The position numbers and the translations under genes are program-made. This document shows positions 42,631 to 49,808 of a stretch of 64,000 bases of DNA, in pieces. The notes beneath the pieces are model-generated. The model was not told the DNA's origin. It worked only from the letters and a program-made list of their open reading frames with translations, and ran no database searches. The stretch is from positions 1 through 64,000 of the forward strand of contig NZ_JAVDSB010000012.1 in NCBI RefSeq assembly GCF_031455095.1, read 5' to 3'. This DNA is from Paenibacillus_E qinlingensis_A (GTDB taxonomy: Bacteria > Bacillota > Bacilli > Paenibacillales > NBRC-103111). The first letter of the stretch is position 1; each line of letters begins with the position of its first letter.

Positions 42631-43149
42631 TTATGCCAGCTGCTCAGCACCTGCATACCAGAACAACGCGTATTCCGTCATCACCGAAGCATAGCCCATT
42701 TGGCGCAGCATGGCCGTGACGTTCCCCCGATGATACGTAGCGTGATTCACAATCTGTAAAACGATCTCAGCCAAACTTGTTTCCCTGACTCCAGCATAGG
42801 GATTATCGAGTGTGATCTTCTTTTCCAAATCAGGCAGCTCCTTGAGAAAAGCCTTACCTCGTATCGACAATTCGACATACATGGCCTCTAGCTCAATTAA
42901 GCTCTTGCTCTCGGTTGCTTCAGTTATCTGCCAAGAGGCTGCCATGGCTTCCTTCATACTTTTACCTCCAAGAATGTCTAACCAAGTGCGATCTGTAAGG
43001 TAGATATGCGCAATTACTTTCGCAACAGTCGGAAACACACTCTGAATCTCTTGGCGGTACACCTCCTGCGGAAGCTCCTTCAACCTGTTGATCAGCGTTT
43101 GATTCGCCCATACATGATAATCATACATACGGTCAGCTGTTTGTGTCAT
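42631..43149 (-). CDS. DinB/YfiT-like four-helix metal-binding protein
   Basis: This is a 172-residue DinB-family protein. The expected three-histidine metal site is present: His48 in KVIAHIYLTDRTW and two histidines in NHATYHRGN near residue 138. The typical opening YDYHVWANQTLINRL is also seen. Family members include bacillithiol-dependent transferases and damage-inducible proteins of unknown reaction. GGGAG lies 10 nt before the ATG. An inverted repeat covers the presumed promoter region upstream. Confidence 0.88.
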   Translation of the reverse strand: MTQTADRMYDYHVWANQTLINRLKELPQEVYRQEIQSVFPTVAKVIAHIYLTDRTWLDILGGKSMKEAMAASWQITEATESKSLIELEAMYVELSIRGKAFLKELPDLEKKITLDNPYAGVRETSLAEIVLQIVNHATYHRGNVTAMLRQMGYASVMTEYALFWYAGAEQLA

Positions 43150-43217
43150 TTAATACACACTCCCTTAATTCAATTTATTTTTATCATTGTTTCCAGATAT
43201 ACCCTTATTATAATGGA

Positions 43218-43247
43218 AGTACCCTGACAACATATTGTCAGGGTACT
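43218..43247. other. perfect inverted repeat upstream of the DinB gene
   Basis: AGTACCCTGACAA (43218-43230) and its complement (43235-43247) are separated by CATA. It overlaps the region just upstream of a minus-strand TATAAT near 43207-43212. On the + strand it is followed by TTTACG and seven T. It may be an operator for the DinB promoter or an orphan + strand terminator; I cannot decide which. Confidence 0.6.
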
Positions 43248-43342
43248 TTACGTTTTTTTATTTTACTTTCATTTCCTATACCCTTTTTTCTGAAAATAGC
43301 CAAAAAACCGTCCCTGCTTAGCGCATTGACGGTCAGTCATCC

Positions 43343-43588
43343 TTAATTAAATTGACGAAATACAACAGGATCAAAGTGTTTATTTTCATCGATTTCCCGT
43401 TGCTCACGGTTCGCTTGAATCCACGAACTCACACATAGCGCAACAATCCCCACAAAGAGCAGAAAGCCAAGAAGTTTCCACCAAAAACTACCTGCTATAG
43501 AAGGATTAGCCCCTATAATCAGAATTACAATTGGCAGGAACCATGATAGATTCTTCATATAAATCCAAATCACTTTTCGTTTTAACAA
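43343..43588 (-). CDS. small two-helix membrane protein
   Basis: This is an 81-residue hypothetical protein with two hydrophobic segments (about 13-30 and 36-56) joined by a short polar turn. A charged C-terminal tail (QANREQREIDENKHF) follows. It matches no family I recognise. The start could be a TTG at 43588 or the ATG at 43558, and neither has a strong ribosome binding site. It stands alone. Confidence 0.5.
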   Translation of the reverse strand: MLKRKVIWIYMKNLSWFLPIVILIIGANPSIAGSFWWKLLGFLLFVGIVALCVSSWIQANREQREIDENKHFDPVVFRQFN

Positions 43589-43707
43589 GCTGCTCTATCC
43601 CCTAAAATAGTTTCAAGTTCCGTATATCTTTCGCAGCAGCTTTTCACTTTAGGACCGTCCACTCCAACTTAAAATTCGTCCAATTTATGGAAACCAATAC
43701 CCAGTCA

Positions 43708-43935
43708 TCAAATGGTGTTATTCGGCGTGTCTACGAGGTCAGGATCAACTGTATTTGTACTTCCATTCAGCACATTCTGAACACTTCCAAAGCTGTCCCC
43801 AGGGGAAAATGAGTTGGCTCCTGCAAAGATTTTGGAGCTGCTTGTGAGACTAACAGCGAAGGTATCGCCAATCTGGACATTGGAGCCTTGAGCGACATTT
43901 AAAATTTTGATACCTCCATTAATAATGACAGGCAT
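43708..43935 (-). CDS. GerPA/GerPF-type spore protein
   Basis: This is a 75-residue protein resembling GerPA/GerPF, small inner-coat proteins that let germinants reach their receptors in Bacillus spores. The shared pattern is a start MPVIINGGIKIL, the core GDTFAVSLTSSSKIFAGANS, then GSTNTVDPDLVDTPNN, the NTFDPDxxDxP-like ending of the family. The ATG at 43935 follows GGGAG by 10 nt; an in-frame start further upstream adds 20 unlike residues. It is alone here rather than in a gerPABCDEF operon, so it is probably an extra paralogue. Confidence 0.8.
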   Translation of the reverse strand: MPVIINGGIKILNVAQGSNVQIGDTFAVSLTSSSKIFAGANSFSPGDSFGSVQNVLNGSTNTVDPDLVDTPNNTI

Positions 43936-44027
43936 ACTCCGGCCACTCCCTTCCAACTCTAAATCATTGTATGTATTAGAGTGCCTATTGGTCACTTGGG
44001 GGGTGGATAGATAACCGCATGAACATA

Positions 44028-44063
44028 AAAGAAGAACAGGTCCTAATGAACCTGTTCTTCTTT
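44028..44063 (-). terminator. terminator hairpin overlapping the end of the GHL6-like gene
   Basis: Arms AAAGAAGAACAGGT (44028-44041) and ACCTGTTCTTCTTT (44050-44063). The last codons and stop (44043-44045) of the gene lie inside it. Tail TTTTATGTT on the minus strand. Confidence 0.75.
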
Positions 44064-46037
44064 CTTGGCGACTTCATACTCGATGACAACCATCTGGTGG
44101 CACTTCAGACTAGGTACTGTGTAGTAAACCGTCTGATCCTCATACCTGAATGTGAGCGAGGTCATCTGCGGTGCCATATATACGTTCTTTACGTGGTTCG
44201 ATGTACGAACAGATACCTGCACGTCATAGATGGGAACCATATCCTCAATGACTTCGATGTTTTTCCCTCTGCGGATTGGGGTTGCGTATAACAAATGATT
44301 AACCAGACGATGCTCATCCTGTTGATGCTGCAGTGTGACGATGCCTTGCGCTGGGAGATTGGTTTGCAACGTCTTGTCTAGGAGAAGGCGATCCAATGCA
44401 TACAGTACGGCTTCTTTCAATATGAGGCTGCCTTTCGTCGCATAATCTTCAAATATGTTCCACGCGATATAAATACCACTTTCGCTTTCCACCATACCCG
44501 GTCCTCCATATTCATAGCTGCTTGGTGTATGCTGGTGCGAACAGAAAGTAAACAGATCGCGGTTAAAATAAGGATTTTCACGGTGTGCAAGCTCCGTTCC
44601 ACCCGCAATTTTGATTTTCTGCCCCTGTGAATAGAAAATGTAAGAGGCCTCTCTACAGCTTCCAAAATTGAACAGCGGACGAAAATAATCGGGGCGGTAT
44701 GGATTTGTCCCTACATACCCCACCCCGAGGTCGATGGCAAAGCGAGTACCCTCTGGATCAAGACACGACCAGCCCGTTGCGAGAACTTTACCGCCTTGCA
44801 GAAGGAATTGCACCAATTTGTTCTGGAGCTTATCATTCACTGCTACGTAATCCGGTAAAATTAGTACCTTATAAGCTGTAAAATCATTTTCCTGATCGAT
44901 CACATCGAACAGGAATTTACCCTCAAGCAGCATGCGTACAGCCCCTGCGTCTGAATCCGATGTAGACACATTAGCCTTGGGATGCAAGCCGGTTGCTTCC
45001 AATGTCAACAGGGCCACATCTGCAACATTCGTCGCCTTTACGCACCATGCCTCCTTCGCCTCGACCTCGCGATATGCCTCGCCAATCAGTGCGTAGGTCG
45101 CTTCATCCATATGACCGTCAGGATGAAGCTGATCGCCAATCGAGCAGCAGGCGCCATTGGCTATGCTAAGCGCAGCTTCATAACGGAGTGCGTTCGGGTG
45201 CTTATAGCCACCAAATTCTCCCCAGGATGTATGGAATTTTCCCGTCATACCGAGAAAATCGACACCAAGCGGTTGCGCATACCTAGCCGACAGCGGAAAG
45301 TGATCATAGCCCCATCCACCTGTAGGCAGCGATTCCAGTTCTAAATGTGTGTTCATAGCAATCAGATCGCGTCGACCTCGCGCAATGTGTCCGCCATTGT
45401 GAAAGATCGGCAATCCTGGCTTGATCGCTTGAACCGTTTCCTTCACCTTCGTCGTATAATTCGCGTAGGTTGACTCCCATAGCTTTCGCATTGCCTTCTC
45501 ATCCCGTGGATCCTGTCCTTGCCTGCGTATGCTCTCCACACAGCTATGACAGTAGCACTTGCGTATGCCAATGATATCTAGGAATAGTCCATCCAGATCA
45601 TATCGGGACACGACTTCCCCGATCTGCTCGATCAGGATTGCCAGATAGGGAGAGTTTAAGCACAATTGGTGATAGCCTGGCAGTATAAATCCTTTGACCC
45701 AATTCGTTTGGTCATTCTCATCACGGATGAGCCATTCGGGGTGACGTCTTGCTAATTTTTCATCCAAACCTGCCGACAAGTATACGGGTGTCTTCACACC
45801 AATATCATGTGCCGCTTCAATTATGGCCGCAAGCAAGTCAAAGCTCAGCCCAGGATGGATTTCGTTCGCCTCCGACGGATGGTAAGCCCAGCCGTGATGG
45901 CATTTGGCAAAAATCGTAACGGAATCCACATGACCAAGCTTAAGCATTTCCTGAAACTGCCCCTGATCAAAACGTGCTCCGATCGGCGCTATAGCTTCCG
46001 AAGTGTGAAAATCAAGATGCACCTGACGAAATCGCAT
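44043..46037 (-). CDS. GHL6-like putative glycoside hydrolase with amidotransferase-like trimerisation domain
   Basis: This is a 664-residue cytoplasmic protein. It opens with RQVHLDFHTSEAIAPIGARF and SVTIFAKCHHGWAYHP, the hallmark of the 'hypothetical glycosyl hydrolase 6' TIM barrel. YDLDGLFLDIIGIRKCYCHSC carries the candidate acidic residues and a cysteine cluster. A beta-galactosidase-type trimerisation domain (about 345-460; KVLILPDYVAVND, GGKVLATG) and a beta-sandwich C-terminus follow. Related proteins are annotated as fucosidase- or galactosidase-like; the substrate is not proven. It is the last gene of the LplABC-type operon, 28 nt behind the second permease, so it presumably processes the imported sugar. 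Confidence 0.75.
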   Translation of the reverse strand: MRFRQVHLDFHTSEAIAPIGARFDQGQFQEMLKLGHVDSVTIFAKCHHGWAYHPSEANEIHPGLSFDLLAAIIEAAHDIGVKTPVYLSAGLDEKLARRHPEWLIRDENDQTNWVKGFILPGYHQLCLNSPYLAILIEQIGEVVSRYDLDGLFLDIIGIRKCYCHSCVESIRRQGQDPRDEKAMRKLWESTYANYTTKVKETVQAIKPGLPIFHNGGHIARGRRDLIAMNTHLELESLPTGGWGYDHFPLSARYAQPLGVDFLGMTGKFHTSWGEFGGYKHPNALRYEAALSIANGACCSIGDQLHPDGHMDEATYALIGEAYREVEAKEAWCVKATNVADVALLTLEATGLHPKANVSTSDSDAGAVRMLLEGKFLFDVIDQENDFTAYKVLILPDYVAVNDKLQNKLVQFLLQGGKVLATGWSCLDPEGTRFAIDLGVGYVGTNPYRPDYFRPLFNFGSCREASYIFYSQGQKIKIAGGTELAHRENPYFNRDLFTFCSHQHTPSSYEYGGPGMVESESGIYIAWNIFEDYATKGSLILKEAVLYALDRLLLDKTLQTNLPAQGIVTLQHQQDEHRLVNHLLYATPIRRGKNIEVIEDMVPIYDVQVSVRTSNHVKNVYMAPQMTSLTFRYEDQTVYYTVPSLKCHQMVVIEYEVAKKEEQVH

Positions 46038-46064
46038 GCGGTCTCATCCTTTCCATTTTATATG

Positions 46065-46934
46065 CTATCCCTTTACCGAACCAATCATGGTCCCTTTCTC
46101 AAAGTAACGCAGCAGGAATGGATACATGACCAGCACGGGAAGAGCGGATACAATGACCGCTGCCATCTTCAAGCTCTCAGGCGCAGGCGGAACCTCATTC
46201 ACAGCCGTCGTAAACGGATCGAGCCGGTTCTCAATCAGAATTTGCCGAACAATCTGCTGCAGCACGAACTTCGTTTGATCTGTCACATACAACAAATTGT
46301 CCATAAACGCATTAATGTGATACACAAGCGACCAGAGGCCGATCGTAACCAGAACGGGGACCGACAGCGGCAAAATAATACGAATGAGAATTCGCAGATC
46401 GCGCGCCCCGTCAATCCGTGCTGCTTCAATGAGCGCATCCGGAATCGAGCGGAAGAACGAGATCATCACCAACACCTGGAATGCGTTCGCCGCATGCGGC
46501 AGCACGTAAACCCACCGCGTATTCAGGAGATGCAACTCCTTTATAAGCAAATAATTTGGCACGATCCCACCATCGAAGATCATGGTAAAGAGCAGAAGCA
46601 GTACCAATACCCGCTTCCATGGCATTTCATTGCGAGATAACGGATAAGCTGCGCAAATGGTAACAATCAGGGTAAGCGCTGTGCCGACGACCATGCGGAA
46701 CAACGTATTGCCGTACCCTTTCCAGATGAATGGATAGGTCAGTAATTCTTTGTATGGCGTCAAGGTCACATCCTTCGGAAACCAGTGAAAGCCGCTGCGG
46801 AGCGCCTCTCCCCTTCCACTTAGTGATACTGACAGCACGTGAATAAATGGGTACACGACAATAATGGCGAGTACGCCAAGTACGATATAAATGAGGCTAA
46901 CGCTTAATCGATCTTGCCAGTTTCCAGTTCTCAT
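46065..46934 (-). CDS. carbohydrate ABC transporter permease (LplC/YtcP-type)
   Basis: This is a 289-residue six-helix permease of the LplC/YtcP group. The coupling loop is DALIEAARIDGARDLRILIR followed by IILPLSVPV, and the C-terminus PFLLRYFEKGTMIGSVKG is diagnostic of this group. AGGAGG stands 9 nt before the ATG. It pairs with the LplB-type permease 13 nt upstream. No ATPase gene is present, so a shared MsmX-like ATPase is expected. Confidence 0.92.
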   Translation of the reverse strand: MRTGNWQDRLSVSLIYIVLGVLAIIVVYPFIHVLSVSLSGRGEALRSGFHWFPKDVTLTPYKELLTYPFIWKGYGNTLFRMVVGTALTLIVTICAAYPLSRNEMPWKRVLVLLLLFTMIFDGGIVPNYLLIKELHLLNTRWVYVLPHAANAFQVLVMISFFRSIPDALIEAARIDGARDLRILIRIILPLSVPVLVTIGLWSLVYHINAFMDNLLYVTDQTKFVLQQIVRQILIENRLDPFTTAVNEVPPAPESLKMAAVIVSALPVLVMYPFLLRYFEKGTMIGSVKG

Positions 46935-46947
46935 GTTGCAAATCCTC

Positions 46948-47847
46948 CTACCATAAGCCGCTCTCTCCCTTGCTCAGTCTGCGCACCGTAAAGTTAGCCC
47001 CCAGAATTAGCAGCAGCCCTACTAAAGACTTGAACAAACCAATTGCAGCCGTATAACTGTATTGAAATTGCGTTAGCCCCACGCGATAGACGTAAGTATC
47101 AATAACATCCCCCGTATCAAAAGTGACAGGATTGAGCAAGTTAATAATTTGTTCAAAGTTCGCGCTCAAGAAGCCGCCTAAGCTCAGAATGAACATAATT
47201 GCAATGGTTGGCATAATCGACGGAATATTAATATGAAACAAACGCTGCCAGCGATTCGCCCCATCCATGGTTGCCGATTCATGCAGTTCCGGATTAATGC
47301 CCGATAGGGCAGCAAAATAAATAATTGACCCCCAGCCGATATCCTTCAGTATGGCTGAACCCACCACAATGGAGCGAAAATACTCCTTATGCCCCATGTA
47401 AAATACGGGTTTCCCGCCGAACCAGCCCACGATCTCAGCCACAATGCCCGTGGTTGGCGACAGGAAATAGATGACAAGGCCGGACATAATAACCCACGAA
47501 ACGAAGTGCGGCAAATACATGGTCATCTGTACGAAACGCTGAAAAAAGCGGGATCTGATTTCATTCAGCAGAAGCGCCAGCACGATTGGTGCCGGAAAAG
47601 CGAACAGCAGCAAATATAGATTTAACAGCAGCGTATTACTCAGCAATCGGTAGAAATCAGATGAATGAAAGAGCGCTTCAAAATGCTTTAAGCCCACCCA
47701 TGGGCTGCCCCATATACCATCGACAACGCGAAAATCTTTGAAAGCAATGAGTACCCCGTAGATCGGGCCATATTTGAATACGAGAAAAAAGGCAAAGGCA
47801 AATAAATAGAGCGCAAACAGCTCCCTATTTTTCAGGATCATCTTCAT
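46948..47847 (-). CDS. carbohydrate ABC transporter permease (LplB-type)
   Basis: This is a 299-residue permease. LplB-type features seen are FKYGPIYGVLIAFKDFRVVD near the N-terminus, the coupling loop LHESATMDGANRWQRLFHIN followed by IPSIMPT, and the late DTYVYRVGLTQFQYSYTAAI segment. It lies downstream of the large lipoprotein gene. The ribosome binding site is weak (GAGG 13 nt upstream), which would give fewer permeases than binding protein. Confidence 0.92.
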   Translation of the reverse strand: MKMILKNRELFALYLFAFAFFLVFKYGPIYGVLIAFKDFRVVDGIWGSPWVGLKHFEALFHSSDFYRLLSNTLLLNLYLLLFAFPAPIVLALLLNEIRSRFFQRFVQMTMYLPHFVSWVIMSGLVIYFLSPTTGIVAEIVGWFGGKPVFYMGHKEYFRSIVVGSAILKDIGWGSIIYFAALSGINPELHESATMDGANRWQRLFHINIPSIMPTIAIMFILSLGGFLSANFEQIINLLNPVTFDTGDVIDTYVYRVGLTQFQYSYTAAIGLFKSLVGLLLILGANFTVRRLSKGESGLW

Positions 47848-47882
47848 GTCATGTGCACGTCCTCAGGGCCAGTTGCGATTCC

Positions 47883-47919
47883 ATCCTCGGCAGCAGCCAC
47901 TTGACTAACAGCCGAGGAT
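47883..47919 (-). other. intercistronic hairpin between lipoprotein and permease genes
   Basis: Arms ATCCTCGGC (47883-47891) and GCCGAGGAT (47911-47919) have no U-tract. It occupies the same place as the hairpin at 36870 in the other sugar operon and probably has the same role of mRNA-end stabilisation or partial attenuation. Confidence 0.6.
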
Positions 47920-47941
47920 ACAGATTCGCTTCTTAAGCTGA

Positions 47942-49507
47942 TTATTTTTTAAATTGCTTTTGGTACATCTCATTGGCTTCTTTCGTTAACTCGTCTCCAC
48001 CCTTAGCTTTCCACTCTGCTACATACTTATCGAAATCGCTAAGCGGCACTTCTCCACTGATGATTTGTGCAAAATATTTTTGCGTCAGCGCCGTCAGCTC
48101 CTTCTTATATTTGCCATCGGATGGAAGAGCTGCGAATAATAACGCATCTGTCTGACTGGGTGCAGAAGAATAGGTACGAACGGCTTCGTTCAACTGTGGA
48201 TTGGAATATTTATCCCGATAGGCTCGCGTCGTGATATTACCAAGCGAGAACAAGCGAATACCAACTGCATCACGTTGTTCCTGCTTTTCGAAGCCCGGTA
48301 ACACTTTCGTCGCGCCAGCAGTTGCTCCGCTAGCTGCAAAATCCCATTGCGTTCCTTTGACACCTAAGCTCGTCATATTAATCGTTTCTTCGTCACTGCT
48401 TTCTGCTCGCAGTATTTCAAAAATTTTGCTCAGCTTAGCCGGGTCATTCTTCACCTTATTGCCAAGCACAATGTAATTACTTTTTACGCCCCAATCCCAG
48501 CTGCCGCTGCCGCCTGGTCCTTTCGGATTTTTACCCAGTTGAAGCTTAGCATTCGGATTGATGTCTTTCATCGCTATATTGGTCGCACCATCCGCGAGCG
48601 CTGCTTTTCCGACTTGCTCCTCAATGACACCGATCCGACTGTTATACAGCTTCTTGCGGTACGAATCTTGGGTATCCGTAATATATTCAGGATCGATCAC
48701 GCCGTCCGCATACCATTTACGCAGCTTCTCAAGAGCAGCCTTGGCCTCTGGCATAATGGAACCGTTCATGATCTGCCCTTGCTTTTCGTGCCACATCGTT
48801 GGTTGTACGCCAAAGGCGCCAAATATCGAATAGAAGCCCGTCGACCACGTCGACGTCGCTGTTCCGGTCAAACCATAGGTGTCGTTCTTGCCATTACCGT
48901 CTGGATCTTTTTTCGCGAACGCATACGCCGCCTGCTCAAATTCATCCAGCGTCTCTGGGAGCTTGGTGATACCGACCTTGTCGAGCCAGTCTTTGCGCCA
49001 CAACATCGAAAGGTCATAAGGTTTCAAATCGATAAACATCGGGACTGCCCAAAGCTTATCGCTAAATGTAACCGTCTGGAACAGCGCCTTCGACTGCTCA
49101 ACATCTTTATAGTATTCAGGCATTTTCTCTTTCACCATGTTAGGGTCCAGATCCATCAGAACACCTTGTGCTTGGTAGGCAGAGACATTCGATGGATCAC
49201 CTAGCATGAACACATCCGGTACGTCACCGGAAGCGATACTCGCGTCAGTCACTTTGACAGGTTTGATTTTGATATTGAATTTCTGTTCAAGCCACTTCTG
49301 AACTGGCGTATCCGCCACGACCGCTGGTGCTTGGAATTGAATGCCCCACGTAATTTCAATCGGCTTTGCAGCAGCAGCAGAAGTACTACTCGGTTGACTC
49401 GATTCGGACGTTGTTTTCTTTTCTGCGGAACATCCGCTAAGTACGCTTGCGGCCATGCTAGCTGCTAATACGGTAAGTGCGACTGGTTTCATTTTATAGA
49501 TAGGCAA
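47942..49507 (-). CDS. LipO-type extracellular sugar-binding lipoprotein
   Basis: This is a 521-residue lipoprotein. The signal peptide ends at lipobox VLSGC, and a Ser/Ala-rich linker follows. The large family 1-type binding fold carries DVFMLGDPSNVSAYQAQGVL, LWAVPMFIDLKPYDLSMLWR and KDPDGNGKNDTYGLTG, the last a calcium-loop-like motif typical of LipO/YtcQ proteins. I favour the TTG at 49507, 8 nt after AGGGGG; the first ATG (49492) is much further from it and a GTG at 49528 precedes it. It feeds the LplB/LplC permeases. The membrane-bound AraC regulator on the opposite strand likely controls it. Confidence 0.92.
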   Translation of the reverse strand: MPIYKMKPVALTVLAASMAASVLSGCSAEKKTTSESSQPSSTSAAAAKPIEITWGIQFQAPAVVADTPVQKWLEQKFNIKIKPVKVTDASIASGDVPDVFMLGDPSNVSAYQAQGVLMDLDPNMVKEKMPEYYKDVEQSKALFQTVTFSDKLWAVPMFIDLKPYDLSMLWRKDWLDKVGITKLPETLDEFEQAAYAFAKKDPDGNGKNDTYGLTGTATSTWSTGFYSIFGAFGVQPTMWHEKQGQIMNGSIMPEAKAALEKLRKWYADGVIDPEYITDTQDSYRKKLYNSRIGVIEEQVGKAALADGATNIAMKDINPNAKLQLGKNPKGPGGSGSWDWGVKSNYIVLGNKVKNDPAKLSKIFEILRAESSDEETINMTSLGVKGTQWDFAASGATAGATKVLPGFEKQEQRDAVGIRLFSLGNITTRAYRDKYSNPQLNEAVRTYSSAPSQTDALLFAALPSDGKYKKELTALTQKYFAQIISGEVPLSDFDKYVAEWKAKGGDELTKEANEMYQKQFKK

Positions 49508-49775
49508 AATAAATTCCCCCTGGTTCACCCTGATTTCCGTTCCTTAACGCGCTCTACCCCGGCCAGGAAATGGGAACGGTTACATCTTTTACGATATCCC
49601 GTGGCACACAACTACACAATGATCTCATTCGATTTTTGTTATGTTATTCCTTTCCGTGGCTGTTTTTATAGCGTTATGTTATTCGATTTTTCGTATGTTT
49701 TTCGCCTCTCTGCTTCCCCCTTCTTCATTCTGTGCTATAATTTTCTTCGTGCCGAGCGCTTCATCCACGTCATCT

Positions 49776-49789
49776 TGAAAACGCTAACA
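49776..49789 (+). promoter_or_regulatory. cre site in the leader of the membrane AraC regulator
   Basis: TGAAAACGCTAACA matches the CcpA consensus TGWAANCGNTNWCA at all 14 positions. It ends 19 bp before the start codon, just upstream of the ribosome binding site. Bound CcpA would probably act as a roadblock. Confidence 0.65.
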
Positions 49790-49808
49790 CTTTGAAAGGA
49801 GGGTCTGG

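Noticed and set aside
45807..46640. 277-residue open frame antisense to a permease and the GHL6-like gene
   Set aside because: It spans two real genes and their junction and has an Arg/His/Gln-rich shadow composition.
49560..49580. Second cre-like site (GGGAACGGTTACA) before the LipO-type gene
   Set aside because: Only 12 of 14 consensus positions match and the mismatches fall in conserved bases, so it is not strong enough to annotate.
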